Origin: Roseivivax marinus
GTDB lineage: Bacteria > Pseudomonadota > Alphaproteobacteria > Rhodobacterales > Rhodobacteraceae
Direction: 5' to 3'
DNA length: 64,000 nt
Assembly: GCF_900109705.1 (NCBI RefSeq)
Contig: NZ_FOAI01000002.1
Location: 124,001-188,000 of the forward strand
The position numbers and the translations under genes were made by a program. Below the pieces are notes generated by a model. That model did not search any database. It was given only the letters and a program-made list of their open reading frames with translations, and was not told the origin of the DNA. Of the stretch, positions 36,151 to 45,299 are shown in pieces. Position 1 is the first letter of the stretch; each line of letters opens with the position of its first letter.

Positions 36151-37107
36151 TCAGCCGCGGCGCAGGTGGGTGTGGGCGAAGGACAGCTTGTCCCGCACCC
36201 CTTGCGCCAGCACGAACGGGTAGAGGTCCGGCAGGTCGAGCGCGCGGTTCACGTGGTTCACCGCGATCGACATGGCCACCGCCTGCGTCACCAGCGCGTC
36301 GGTGTCGGCCTCGGCATAGGCGTCGTAGCCCGGCGGCGGCCCGTCGGGCAGCGCCAGTCCGGCGGACGCCGCGCTGTCCAGTAGGTCTGTCAGGTGCAAC
36401 AGGTGTGCCAGCGTCTCTGCCCAGTCTTCGTGCGGGTGGGCGGTGGCGTAGCTGGTGACGTGGTTCTCTCCGGGTTGACCGGGGTCGGCGTAATGCCGTT
36501 CGAGCGCCTCGCCGTAATCCGCGCGTTCGTCGCCGAACAGGTCGCGGAAGCCCGAGAGGAAGGCCTCGTCCTCGGCCAGCCGCAGTTGCAGGAAGTGCGC
36601 CGTCTCGTGGCGCATGTGGCCCAGCATGGTGCGGTAGAGCTCGCCCAGCTGCTGCTGCCGCTCGGCCGACACCGTGTCCGAAGCCTCGGTCACGTTGATG
36701 GTGATGACGCCGTTTGCGTGCCCCATGACCACGTCGGCCTCGCCCCCGGCGGTCTGCTCCGACAGGAGCCGGAAAACCGGGCGCGCGCCGGGATCGGCGG
36801 GCGTGAACCAGCCCCACCGCGCGAGGTTGGCCAGCATCCAGCGCTTTGCGGCCTCCGTCTGCGACCAGAGCGGAAGGTTCTCGCCCTCGCGCAGGTCGGG
36901 GACGGTCTCGGTCATGGCGCAGGACCGGCAGAGGTCGCCTCCGTCGGCCTGCCAGTTGCAGGCGATGGTGTCGCGATTGGCGCAGGGCGCGGCGTCGCGG
37001 CGCATCCGCTGCTCGTCGGGGTCGAAGAAGACGGCGGCGCCGCAGGTGCACGACAGGTTGTGAAACCAGATGGGCGCATCGCAGGCGGGGCAGCGAAAGA
37101 CTTGCAC
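36151..37107 (-). CDS. Putative zinc metallopeptidase with N-terminal zinc ribbons
   Basis: A 318-residue protein of the family annotated as putative zinc-binding peptidase (Peptidase_Mx-like). Cysteines C6, C9, C20 and C22 and then C42, C50, C60 and C63 form two zinc-ribbon-like sets. The HETAH motif at 167-171 provides the HExxH zinc ligands and general base, and DWAETLAH further on may supply the third ligand. There is no signal peptide, so it appears cytoplasmic. The start is GTG (37107) with GAGGAG eight bases upstream. Substrate is unknown. Confidence 0.8.
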   Translation of the reverse strand: MQVFRCPACDAPIWFHNLSCTCGAAVFFDPDEQRMRRDAAPCANRDTIACNWQADGGDLCRSCAMTETVPDLREGENLPLWSQTEAAKRWMLANLARWGWFTPADPGARPVFRLLSEQTAGGEADVVMGHANGVITINVTEASDTVSAERQQQLGELYRTMLGHMRHETAHFLQLRLAEDEAFLSGFRDLFGDERADYGEALERHYADPGQPGENHVTSYATAHPHEDWAETLAHLLHLTDLLDSAASAGLALPDGPPPGYDAYAEADTDALVTQAVAMSIAVNHVNRALDLPDLYPFVLAQGVRDKLSFAHTHLRRG

Positions 37108-37188
37108 GGGAGTGGCTCCTCGAAGGGCGAACGGACGATCCGAGCCGGCTAACCCCCGCGGGGTGCAAAGGTTCCCGCGCGTCAGGCG

Positions 37189-38088
37189 TCAGCCGGCAAG
37201 GATCAGCAGGACGATGGAGATTGTCAGAACGACGATGCCCGCCACTTCTCGCGACGAGACGCGCTCGCCGAAGAACAGCGCCCCGGCGAGGATCGACAAC
37301 GCCACCTCCACCTGCCCGAGCGCCTGCACGTAAGCCGCGCGTTCGAGGGTGTATGCGCTGAACCAGCAGAAGCTGCCGAGGATCGACGCCGCCCCGATCA
37401 AAGCGCCTGTCCGCCGGGCGGCCCAGACGCGGGACAGCTGACCCGGTTGAGCGACGGCCAGCCAGAGCCCGAGGCCCGCGGACTGCGCCGCGGTGACGAT
37501 CGACAGCGTGACGAGGGAGCGGGTGACGGCGGCATCGGCCGCGACAGCCAGCGTGGCGCCCCGCACGCCGATGGCCGCCACGGCGAAGAGCGCGCCCGCA
37601 ACCAGCCCGAGGATCAGCGTGCGCGGCGCGATGCGGAAGCCGCCGCCGGTCTCGGGCGGGATCGACAGCAGTCCCACGCCCACGACGCTGACCGACACAG
37701 CCGCCCAGCCCGCGACCGACAGCGGCTCGGACAGGACGATCAGCCCGAGGATCGCGGTCTGGACCACGGTCGTCTTCATCAGCGCGATGCCTACGGCAAG
37801 GTTGCGCGCCCGGAAGAGCGCGACCATCGCCATGGTCGCGAGGATCTGCGACAGCCCCGCCGCGCCGGCATAGGACCAGAAGCCCGGTGCGAGCGCGGGC
37901 AGCGGTGCGCCGTCGATTGTCAGCCACACCAGCGCCGCCAGCAACGCCAGCGGCGCGCCGAAGGCAAAGCGGGCAAAGCTCGACCCCGCGTCCGACAGCC
38001 CGCCGAGACTCAGCCGCTTGTGCAACGCGAAGCGCAGCGACTGCACCGTCGCCGCGCCCAGCGTGAAGGCGATCCAGGGGCTCAGCAC
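37189..38088 (-). CDS. EamA/DMT-family transporter
   Basis: A 299-residue inner-membrane protein with about ten hydrophobic segments in two EamA-type repeats, the layout of drug/metabolite exporters and small-solute carriers. The start is probably GTG at 38088, ten bases after the aldo/keto reductase stop, so both are likely in one transcript. Substrate is unknown. Confidence 0.85.
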   Translation of the reverse strand: MLSPWIAFTLGAATVQSLRFALHKRLSLGGLSDAGSSFARFAFGAPLALLAALVWLTIDGAPLPALAPGFWSYAGAAGLSQILATMAMVALFRARNLAVGIALMKTTVVQTAILGLIVLSEPLSVAGWAAVSVSVVGVGLLSIPPETGGGFRIAPRTLILGLVAGALFAVAAIGVRGATLAVAADAAVTRSLVTLSIVTAAQSAGLGLWLAVAQPGQLSRVWAARRTGALIGAASILGSFCWFSAYTLERAAYVQALGQVEVALSILAGALFFGERVSSREVAGIVVLTISIVLLILAG

Positions 38089-38098
38089 CGGGCCGGGC

Positions 38099-39142
38099 TC
38101 AGTACGGGAACGGGTGCGCCTTCCACGCCGCGTCGAGGTCGGCGAGAAGGTCGTCGGACAACGTCACCTCGGCCGCGCCGAGCGCCCGCTCGAGTTGCTC
38201 GACCGTCGTCGCCCCGAGGATCGAGGACGACACGAAAGGCCGACGCGCCGACCATGCCAGCGCCATGTGCACCGGGTCGATCTCGTGCTTTCTCGCGATC
38301 TCCAGGTAGGCGTCCACGGCCGGGAACACGCGGTCCGAAAGCCGTCCACCCAGCGTGCCGTTCAGTGCCATGCGGCTGCCCTCGGGGACCGCGCCGTTCT
38401 GGTACTTGCCGCTCAGCAGGCCCGCGCCCAGCGGCGAATAGGGCAGAAGGCCCACGCCCTCGTTCACGCAGAGCTCGGCGATGTCGGTGTCGGCGTGCCG
38501 ATACAGCAGCGAGTACTCGTTCTGGATCGTCTGCACTTCGGGTGCGCCGGCCTCACGGGCAAGACGCAGCCATTCCGCGGTGCCCCAGGTCGACTCGTTC
38601 GACAGGCCGAAATGGCGGATCGTGCCGCGCGTCACCTGGTCCTGCAGCCAGCCCAGCACGTCCTGCATGTGTTGCAGCGTGTCGGCGCGGTCCTGCTCCC
38701 ACGGGGTGTAGGACCACATCTGCCGGAAGGCGAAGCTGCCGCGATTCGGCCAGTGCAGCTGGTAGAGGTCAATCACGTCGGTCTGCAGGCGGCGCAGAGA
38801 GCCTTCGAGCGCCTGCGTCAGCGTTTCGGGCGAGATAGGCGCGCCGTCGCGGACGGCCTGCTGGCCCTCGCCCGTGATCTTTGTGGCGACGATCCACTCG
38901 TCGCGGCGCCCGGTGGCGGCGAACCACTCGCCGATGATCTCTTCGGTGCGGCCGACCTTCTCTTTCGAAATGGGGTTCACCGGGTACATCTCGGCCGCGT
39001 CGAGGAAGTTGATCCCGGCGTCGCGGGCACGGTCGAGCTGGGCGTGCGCGTCCTTCACCCCGGTCTGGTTGCCGTAGGTCATGGTGCCGAGGCAAAGCTC
39101 GGTGACATCGAAGCCGGTGCGGCCAAGCGGTTTCGTCTTCAT
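38099..39142 (-). CDS. Aldo/keto reductase (Tas-like)
   Basis: A 347-residue NADPH-dependent oxidoreductase with the catalytic tetrad visible: D48, Y53, K88 and H130. Further on SNESTWG and the cofactor-binding region near LGAGLLSGKY are typical. Length and the TYGNQTG start match the E. coli Tas subgroup. The ATG at 39142 follows AAGGAGG nine bases away; the much longer open frame upstream is an accidental extension across modC. The physiological substrate is unknown. Confidence 0.92.
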   Translation of the reverse strand: MKTKPLGRTGFDVTELCLGTMTYGNQTGVKDAHAQLDRARDAGINFLDAAEMYPVNPISKEKVGRTEEIIGEWFAATGRRDEWIVATKITGEGQQAVRDGAPISPETLTQALEGSLRRLQTDVIDLYQLHWPNRGSFAFRQMWSYTPWEQDRADTLQHMQDVLGWLQDQVTRGTIRHFGLSNESTWGTAEWLRLAREAGAPEVQTIQNEYSLLYRHADTDIAELCVNEGVGLLPYSPLGAGLLSGKYQNGAVPEGSRMALNGTLGGRLSDRVFPAVDAYLEIARKHEIDPVHMALAWSARRPFVSSSILGATTVEQLERALGAAEVTLSDDLLADLDAAWKAHPFPY

Positions 39143-39285
39143 GTGAGGGGGCCTCCTTGCGGTCGCGCGGAACCTAGCGGCGCGCGGGCCGGGTGCAAGG
39201 AGGTCAGCCGTGTGCGCTGGCGCACGACGCGAACCGATGGTCCAGTTGCTCTCGGCTTGAGCACGGGGACCGCCCATGGGCCGGT

Positions 39286-40362
39286 TCAGCGCGCCCCGAT
39301 ATCCGCCGGCGCGACCGCCACCGATTTCAGCACCGCGTAGCACGACATTCCCTCGGCGAGCCTCAGCGCCTCCGCGCTTCGGCGGGTGACACGGGCCAGC
39401 AGCATGTCGTCGCCCGCCCGCAGCTGCGCCGTCACGCCTGGGCCGCCCCCGTATCGCAGGGCGGCCACCGTCACCGGCAGCACGTTCAGCGCCGAGATTC
39501 GCGCCGGCCGCTCTGTCGCGATCATCACGTCCTGCGCGAGGATCCGGACCCGAAGCGGGGTGCCCTCCGCGGCGTCGATCCGCGGCAGGTAGAGACGCCC
39601 GCCGGAAATCGACAGCTCCGTCACGCCGTCCTCGGCATGCGCGGCGACGCGGGCGGGCAGGACCGCGCCGGCCTCGCGCAGCCCCATCAGGTGAACGAGG
39701 CCCGGATCGGCCATCAGGTCCTCGGGCGGGCCCGCGCGCACCACCTGCCCCGCCTCCATAACGACGAGGTGCGAGGCCAACCGCGCGACCTCGGCCAGCG
39801 CGTGGGTGACGTAGAGGATCGGCACCCCGGTCTCGGCCCGGAGCCGTTCGAGATAGGGCAGGATCTCGGCCCGCCGCGCAGCGTCCAACGCGGCAAGAGG
39901 TTCGTCCATCAGAAGGATGTCCGGCTCGGACAAGAGCGCGCGCCCGATCGCCACCCGCTGCGCCTCGCCCCCGGAGAGGCCGCGCGGACGACGGTCCATC
40001 AGGTGCGCGATTCCCAGCATCTCGGCCACGCGGCCGCGCGCCGCGGCGGACGCCCCCCGCCGGGCATAGGCGAGGTTCCCCCCAACGGTCAGGTGTGGAA
40101 AGAGCCGTCCCTCCTGAAAGACGTAGCCGACGCGGCGTCGGTGCACCGGCACGTCGATCCCGCGAGCACTGTCGAAAAGCACCCGGTCGCCCACCGTGAT
40201 CCGCCCCGTGTCCGGCCGCAACAGCCCTGCGACGGCGTTGACGACCGACGTCTTGCCCGAACCGGAGCGCCCGAACAGCACCGTCACCCCGGAGGGTGCG
40301 GAGAAGGCGGGCCCGAGTTCGAAATGGCCCAGCCGGTGCGCGATATCGATCTCTAGGTCCAT
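39286..40362 (-). CDS. modC: Molybdate ABC transporter ATP-binding protein
   Basis: A 358-residue ATPase powering molybdate import. Walker A GRSGSGKT is at 31-38, the signature LSGGEAQRVAIGRAL and Walker B DILLMDEPLAALD follow. The C-terminal part (about 285-358) is a MOP domain that binds oxyanion. It is the last gene of modABC but is separated from modB by 292 bp of apparently non-coding DNA, which is unusual. Confidence 0.93.
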   Translation of the reverse strand: MDLEIDIAHRLGHFELGPAFSAPSGVTVLFGRSGSGKTSVVNAVAGLLRPDTGRITVGDRVLFDSARGIDVPVHRRRVGYVFQEGRLFPHLTVGGNLAYARRGASAAARGRVAEMLGIAHLMDRRPRGLSGGEAQRVAIGRALLSEPDILLMDEPLAALDAARRAEILPYLERLRAETGVPILYVTHALAEVARLASHLVVMEAGQVVRAGPPEDLMADPGLVHLMGLREAGAVLPARVAAHAEDGVTELSISGGRLYLPRIDAAEGTPLRVRILAQDVMIATERPARISALNVLPVTVAALRYGGGPGVTAQLRAGDDMLLARVTRRSAEALRLAEGMSCYAVLKSVAVAPADIGAR

Positions 40363-40654
40363 GCGGCCTCGCGTGCGGTGGCGTCGGTCCGCTGCGGTCG
40401 GCGCGATTCCGGCTGCGAAGAGCATGTTGGTCCCGTCGGCACATCGCGCAGCACATGAAGGACGGCTCGGCGCACATGGGGTGAGGTGCACGCCAGTTCG
40501 ACCCTCCGGCTGGGCTCATCGCATCTGCCAGTCGCATGACGGGGGGGCTGCAACGCCCACGCGATGTCTGCGCGCAGGCCCGAGGGCATGGCGTGGGTCG
40601 TAGCCGGCCGCGCCTCTGCTTGCGGACGGTCTCTGCTGCCGTCGCCCATCCCGC
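40363..40654. other. Unexplained gap between modB and modC
   Basis: These 292 bp interrupt an operon whose genes usually abut or overlap. I find no ribosome binding site with a credible frame, no repeat family member and no transposon ends. A separate modC promoter or a decayed gene could be here. Confidence 0.4.
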
Positions 40655-41350
40655 TCATCCCTCCCGGATGCGGGCGGCGACGCGCGCGCCCAGCCATTCC
40701 GACACCGCCAGCGCCGCCATTGCGATCGCGATGGAGATGGCCACGAGCACCAGGGCCGCGCGTTCTCCGCCGGGCACCTGTAGGAATGCGTAGATCGCCG
40801 AGGGCACGGTCTGGGTCTCGCCGGGGATGTTCGACACGAAGGTGATGGTCGCGCCGAATTCGCCCATCGCCTTGGCGAAGGCCAGAACCGCGCCCGCCAC
40901 GATCCCCGGCGCGATCAGCGGCAGCGTGATGGTCAGGAACACGCGAACCCGCGACGCGCCGAGCGTGGCCGCAGCCGATTCTAGCCGCGGATCCACGGCC
41001 TCGACCGCCAGACGGATGGCCCGCACCAGCAGCGGGAACGCCATGATCGCCGCCGCGAGCGCCGCACCGGTCCAGCGGAAGGCCAGCGTGATCCCGAACC
41101 AGTCGTGCAGCCACGCGCCCACCGGCCCCTGCCGCCCGAACGTCATCAACAGCAGGTAGCCCGTGACCACCGGCGGCAGCACCAGCGGCAGGTGGACGAG
41201 CCCGTTCAGAAGACCACGCCCCGGGAAGCGGCCGCGCGCCAACGCGATCGCGGCGAGCAGGCCGAGCGGCAGGCTCGCCAGCGTCGCCACCAGCGACACC
41301 CGCAGCGACAGAGCCACTGCCTGCCACGCCTCGGGGCCCAGCGCCTCCAC
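40655..41350 (-). CDS. modB: Molybdate ABC transporter permease
   Basis: A 231-residue membrane protein with five to six segments. The conserved permease loop FLTITLPLIAPGIVAGAVLAFAKAMGEFGAT in pieces, and PLVLPPVVTGYLLL, are typical of ModB. The start is placed at GTG 41350, five bases beyond the modA stop; it gives the usual N-terminus (EALRLS-like: VEALGPEAWQAVALSLRVS). No ATG is available nearby. Confidence 0.9.
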   Translation of the reverse strand: MEALGPEAWQAVALSLRVSLVATLASLPLGLLAAIALARGRFPGRGLLNGLVHLPLVLPPVVTGYLLLMTFGRQGPVGAWLHDWFGITLAFRWTGAALAAAIMAFPLLVRAIRLAVEAVDPRLESAAATLGASRVRVFLTITLPLIAPGIVAGAVLAFAKAMGEFGATITFVSNIPGETQTVPSAIYAFLQVPGGERAALVLVAISIAIAMAALAVSEWLGARVAARIREG

Positions 41351-41355
41351 CCGCC

Positions 41356-42135
41356 TCAGTCCGCGTCGCCGGTGTCGAAGCCGTGGCTGTCGAGCACCGC
41401 GCGCCCGGCCTCGGTACCGAGCCAGTCGAGGAAGGCCGCGGCGGCCCCGGGGGCGTCGGCCTCGGCGGTCACGGCGCCGGGATAGACGATGGGATCGTGG
41501 GAGTCGTCGGCAAAGGTGCCGGCAACATGCACGCGCGGCTCGGCGGCAGCGTCCGTGGCGTAGACGATGCCCAGCGGCGCCTCGCCCAGCGCGACCAGCG
41601 CCAGCGCCGCGCGCACGTTGTCGGCCTGCGCCACGCGGGGGGCCAGTGCCTCCCACCTGCCGAGCGAGGTCAGCGCCTGCCGCCCGTAGATGCCCGCCGG
41701 TACCGCGTCGACGAGCGCCATGGCGAGCCGGCCTTCCGGGCCGAGCGCACCGGCGATATCGGTGTCGGCGGTCACCTCTTCGGTGCTGTCCTCGCCCGCG
41801 CCGGAGGCGATCAGGACCAGCGAGGTCCGCGCGACGTCGCGGCGGGTGCCCGTGTCGATCATGTCGCGGTCGGTCAGCCAATCCATCCAGTCGGCATTGG
41901 CCAGCACGACCGCGTCGGCGGGCGCCCCCTGCGCGATCTGCCGCGCCAGCGCCGAGCTGCCCGCGGGCGCGACGGTGACCTCGTGCCCGGTCTCGGCGCC
42001 CCAGGTCTCGCCCGCCTCGGTCATCGCGTCGCCCAGCGAGGCGGCGGCGAACAGCGTGACCGTCTCGGCCCGCGCGTTCGCGGCCGAGGCGAGGATCATG
42101 GCGACGCCGAGAAGCGGCAGCGCAGGGCGGAACAT
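41356..42135 (-). CDS. modA: Molybdate ABC transporter periplasmic binding protein
   Basis: A 259-residue oxyanion-binding protein. Residues 1-22 form a signal peptide ending ANARAE. FAAASLGDAM contains the serine-rich ligand loop, and NADWMDWL, VPAGIYGRQAL and GIVYATDA are typical ModA blocks. It probably supplies Mo for nitrate reductase or xanthine-oxidase-type enzymes. It diverges from the imuA-like gene across 155 bp that contain an SOS box; no ModE box is evident. Confidence 0.93.
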   Translation of the reverse strand: MFRPALPLLGVAMILASAANARAETVTLFAAASLGDAMTEAGETWGAETGHEVTVAPAGSSALARQIAQGAPADAVVLANADWMDWLTDRDMIDTGTRRDVARTSLVLIASGAGEDSTEEVTADTDIAGALGPEGRLAMALVDAVPAGIYGRQALTSLGRWEALAPRVAQADNVRAALALVALGEAPLGIVYATDAAAEPRVHVAGTFADDSHDPIVYPGAVTAEADAPGAAAAFLDWLGTEAGRAVLDSHGFDTGDAD

Positions 42136-42259
42136 GGGCACGGACCTTTCGGGACGGATCGCGCGCAGTTTCAGGGCGTTGGGCGCCGAGAACAAGGGGC
42201 GCCGGCCGCGCACCCCCGTTCCATCTCCGGACGGGCCGGTTCTCGCATCGAATCGTTGA

Positions 42260-42274
42260 GAACAAATAAAGAAC
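42260..42274. promoter_or_regulatory. LexA (SOS) box of the alphaproteobacterial type
   Basis: The sequence is GAAC, seven bases, GAAC; its complement is GTTC-N7-GTTC, the direct-repeat LexA site established for alphaproteobacteria. It lies 17-31 bases before the imuA-like start. A TTGAGA / TACCCT pair (42256-42261 and 42279-42284, spacing 17) overlaps it, so LexA would block the polymerase. Confidence 0.82.
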
Positions 42275-42290
42275 AAACTACCCTCTCTCC

Positions 42291-42896
42291 ATGCCCCGCT
42301 CTGCCGCCTCCGTCCTGACCCGCGCGCCGCACGCGCCGCCCCCTGCCCTGTCGCTCTGGGACGAGGTGGCGCTGCCGCTGTCGCGGGTGCACGAGGTCTG
42401 CGGCGGGGCGCGGCGGACCCTGGCGCTGCGGATCGCCTCCGAAACCGGCGGCCCGGTGATCTGGATCGCGCCGTCCTGGGGCCGCGACCCGCTGCACCCC
42501 GACGGCATCGCCGGGCTGATCGAGCCGCGCGAGGTCCTCTTCGTCTCGCCCCGCCGTCCCGAGGACATGCTCTGGTCGATGGAGGAAAGCCTGCGCGCGG
42601 GCGTGGCGCCGCTGGTGGTGGCCGACCTGCCCGAGCCGCCGCCGCTGACCCCGGTCAGGCGCCTGCACCTCGCCGCCGAGGCCGGCACCACCGAGGGCAC
42701 GGTGCGACCGCTCGGCCTGCTGCTGACCCCCGGTGCCGGCGGCGCGCCCGGTGTCGAGACCCGCCATCGCATGGAGCCCGCCCATGCCGGCGGCGCCTCG
42801 CGCTGGCGGCTCGAGCGGCTGCGCGCCCGGATGGCCCCGCCCAAGACGTGGGAGGTCACCGAGACCGGCCTCGCCCCGTCCGTCGCGTCGGTCTGA
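42291..42896 (+). CDS. imuA: ImuA-like SOS protein (orphan)
   Basis: A 201-residue protein resembling ImuA, the RecA/SulA-like member of the ImuA-ImuB-DnaE2 mutagenesis cassette. The SRVHEVCGGARRTLAL opening, GPVIWIAPSW, DGIAGL, EDMLWSMEESLRAG, PLVVADLP and LTPVRRLHLAAEAG are its recognisable blocks. A LexA box directly precedes it. There is no ribosome binding site (CCCTCTCTCC before ATG), and the predicted transcript start falls at or near the ATG, so it may be translated leaderless. ImuB and DnaE2 do not follow; metG does. They could be elsewhere in the genome. Confidence 0.75.
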   Translation: MPRSAASVLTRAPHAPPPALSLWDEVALPLSRVHEVCGGARRTLALRIASETGGPVIWIAPSWGRDPLHPDGIAGLIEPREVLFVSPRRPEDMLWSMEESLRAGVAPLVVADLPEPPPLTPVRRLHLAAEAGTTEGTVRPLGLLLTPGAGGAPGVETRHRMEPAHAGGASRWRLERLRARMAPPKTWEVTETGLAPSVASV

Positions 42897-43063
42897 CAGG
42901 AAGACGGGCAGCCAAACGCACGCTGCGTGCCTCGCGACAACCTGAGGCTCACCCGAACACGGCCCGGACTCAGCTCCGACGCGCCCGTCCGGTCGCGGCA
43001 CTGGCACTTCGCCGTCCCGTTCGCTAGGACGGCCCCAACCTGACGACACCTCGGCGGAGCGAC

Positions 43064-44773
43064 ATGGCACGGCATCTCATCACCTCGGCCATCCCCTACA
43101 TCAACGGGATCAAGCATCTGGGCAACCTCGTGGGCAGCCAGCTGCCCGCCGACCTCTACGCCCGCTACCAGCGGGCGCGGGGCCACGAGGTGCTGTTCCT
43201 GTGCGCCACCGACGAACACGGCACCCCTGCCGAGCTGGCGGCGGCCAAGGCCGGCAAGCCCGTCGCCGACTACTGTGCCGAGATGCACGGCGTGCAGGCG
43301 AAGCTGGCCGAGGGGTTCCGGCTGTCCTTCGACCATTTCGGCCGCTCCTCCAGCCCGCAGAACCACAGGCTGACGCAGGCCTTCGCCAAGGCGCTCGACG
43401 AGGCCGGGCTGATCCGCGAGGTCAGCGAGACGCAGATGTATTCCCCCGAGGACGGACGCTTCCTGCCCGACCGCTACATCGAGGGCACCTGCCCGAACTG
43501 CGGCTTCGAGAGTGCCCGGGGCGACCAGTGCGACAACTGCACCAAGCAGCTCGATCCGGTCGACCTGATCGACCCGCGCTCGACCATCTCGGGGGCCACG
43601 AACCTCGAGATGCGCGAGACCAAGCACCTGTTCCTCCGCCAGTCGGCGATGAAGGACGAGCTCGAGGCGTGGATCGACACCAAAGCCGACTGGCCGGTGC
43701 TGACCACCTCGATCGCCAAGAAGTGGCTGAATGACGGCGACGGCCTGCAGGACCGCGGCATCACCCGCGACCTCGATTGGGGCGTGCCGGTGCAGCGCGG
43801 GGACGAGCCCTGGGCGGGCATGGAGGGCAAGGTCTTCTACGTCTGGTTCGACGCGCCGATCGAGTACATCGCCTGCGCGCAGGAGTGGGAAGAGGCCGGC
43901 AAGGGCTCGGACTGGGCGCGCTGGTGGCGCACCGACGCGGGCGCGGACGACGTGCGCTATACGCAGTTCATGGGCAAGGACAACGTGCCCTTCCACACCC
44001 TGTCGTTCCCCGCAACGATCCTCGGGTCGGGCGAGCCGTGGAAGCTGGTCGATTACATCAAGTCGTTCAACTACCTGAACTACGAGGGCGGCCAGTTCTC
44101 GACCTCGCGCGGGCGCGGCGTGTTCATGGACCAGGCCCTCGACATCCTGCCCAGCGACTACTGGCGCTGGTGGCTGCTGTCCCATGCGCCCGAGTCCAAT
44201 GACGCCGAGTTCACGTGGGAGAACTTCCAGTCGTCGGTGAACAAGGACCTTGCCGACGTGCTGGGCAACTTCGCCAGCCGGGTCACCAAGTTCTGCCGCT
44301 CCAAGTTCGGAGAGGACGTGCCCGCGGGCGGCACCTTCGGCGACCGCGAGCGCCAACTGGTCGCGGACCTGTCGGCCAAGATCGGCGAATACGAGGCGCA
44401 CATGGAGGCGATCGAGGTCCGCAAGGCCGCCGCCGCCCTGCGCGCGGCGTGGGTGCTGGGCAACGAGTACCTTCAGGAAGCCGCGCCCTGGTCGACCTTC
44501 AAGGAAGACCCCGAGACCGCGGCCATGCAGATCCGGCTCGGTCTGAACCTGATCCGTCTTTACGCGGTGATCTCGTCGCCGTTCATTCCCGATGCCTCCG
44601 CGCAGCTGCTCGAGGCGATGAAGGCCGGCGACGCCGACTGGCCGTCGGAACTGGACGCGGACCTTCAGAAACTGGGCGCGGGCCACGCCTTCACGGTCCC
44701 GGACGTCACCTTCCGCAAGATCGCGGATGCCGAGCGCGAGGACTGGCAGGCGCGTTTCGCCGGCACGCGCTGA
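43064..44773 (+). CDS. metG: Methionine-tRNA ligase
   Basis: Charges tRNA-Met. The 569-residue class I synthetase has the HIGH-type motif HLGN at 18-21, a zinc knuckle with C143, C146, C156 and C159, and FSTSRGRG near 345-352 where E. coli has KMSKS. The missing first lysine and Thr in place of Lys make this a variant KMSKS loop, seen in one MetRS subgroup. No C-terminal dimerisation (Trbp111-like) domain is present. GGAG precedes the ATG. A bidirectional terminator follows. Confidence 0.95.
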   Translation: MARHLITSAIPYINGIKHLGNLVGSQLPADLYARYQRARGHEVLFLCATDEHGTPAELAAAKAGKPVADYCAEMHGVQAKLAEGFRLSFDHFGRSSSPQNHRLTQAFAKALDEAGLIREVSETQMYSPEDGRFLPDRYIEGTCPNCGFESARGDQCDNCTKQLDPVDLIDPRSTISGATNLEMRETKHLFLRQSAMKDELEAWIDTKADWPVLTTSIAKKWLNDGDGLQDRGITRDLDWGVPVQRGDEPWAGMEGKVFYVWFDAPIEYIACAQEWEEAGKGSDWARWWRTDAGADDVRYTQFMGKDNVPFHTLSFPATILGSGEPWKLVDYIKSFNYLNYEGGQFSTSRGRGVFMDQALDILPSDYWRWWLLSHAPESNDAEFTWENFQSSVNKDLADVLGNFASRVTKFCRSKFGEDVPAGGTFGDRERQLVADLSAKIGEYEAHMEAIEVRKAAAALRAAWVLGNEYLQEAAPWSTFKEDPETAAMQIRLGLNLIRLYAVISSPFIPDASAQLLEAMKAGDADWPSELDADLQKLGAGHAFTVPDVTFRKIADAEREDWQARFAGTR

Positions 44774-44805
44774 GGCGCGCTCAGCCGCACCATCGGGTCA
44801 CGCAT

Positions 44806-44845
44806 GAAAAAGCCGCCGGGCCATAAGGCGCCGGCGGCTTCTTTT
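44806..44845. terminator. Bidirectional terminator between metG and the FKBP gene
   Basis: Arms 44811-44819 and 44831-44839 pair over 9 bp (AGCCGCCGG with CCGGCGGCT). T-rich bases follow on the plus strand (TTCTTTT) and an A-run precedes it, giving T residues on the minus strand. It serves two convergent genes. Confidence 0.85.
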
Positions 44846-44864
44846 GATCAGAGAGATCGTGAGA

Positions 44865-45299
44865 TCAGGCGGCTTTGATCTCGACCAGCTCGATGTCGAA
44901 GTTCAGGTCCTGCCCGGCCAGCGGGTGGTTCGCGTCGAGCGTGACCTCGGACTCGTTCACGTCGGCGACAACGACCGGAACGGTCTGTCCGTTCGGGGTC
45001 TGGACCTGCAGCTGCGTGCCGGGATCGAGCGGGATGTGATCCGGGATCTCGGTGCGCGGCACGGTCTGCGTGGCGTCGGGATTGCGGTCGCCATAGGCTT
45101 CGGCGGCCGGCACTGCGACGGTCTTCTTCTCGCCGACGTTCATGCCGGGCATGGCGCTGTCGAGGCCGGGAATGATCTGGCCCGAGCCGACGGTGAACTC
45201 GAGCGGGTCGCGGCCCGCGCTCGAGTCGAAGGTCGACCCATCAGCCAGCGTTCCGGTATAGTGGATGAGAACGGTATCGCCCGTTTTGACTTCGGTCAT
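44865..45299 (-). CDS. FKBP-type peptidyl-prolyl cis-trans isomerase (SlyD-like)
   Basis: A 144-residue prolyl isomerase and chaperone. The FKBP part has VLIHYTGTLADGSTFDSS and GSGQIIPGLDSAMPGM. It is interrupted by an insert-in-flap domain (about 70-125) and resumes with NHPLAGQDLNFDIELVEI, the SlyD arrangement. The His-rich metal tail of E. coli SlyD is absent. The ATG at 45299 was chosen because GGAGG lies five bases upstream; another ATG three bases earlier is too close to it. Confidence 0.92.
   Translation of the reverse strand: MTEVKTGDTVLIHYTGTLADGSTFDSSAGRDPLEFTVGSGQIIPGLDSAMPGMNVGEKKTVAVPAAEAYGDRNPDATQTVPRTEIPDHIPLDPGTQLQVQTPNGQTVPVVVADVNESEVTLDANHPLAGQDLNFDIELVEIKAA

Noticed and set aside
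39143-40537. An 812-codon frame that would extend the aldo/keto reductase upstream
   Set aside because: The extra 460 residues have no recognisable content and run antiparallel-frame across modC. AAGGAGG and the family N-terminus mark 39142 as the start.
40363-40654. Possible small minus-strand ORF in the modB-modC gap
   Set aside because: The frame is Arg/Pro-rich, is an extension of antisense shadow frames and has no start signal.
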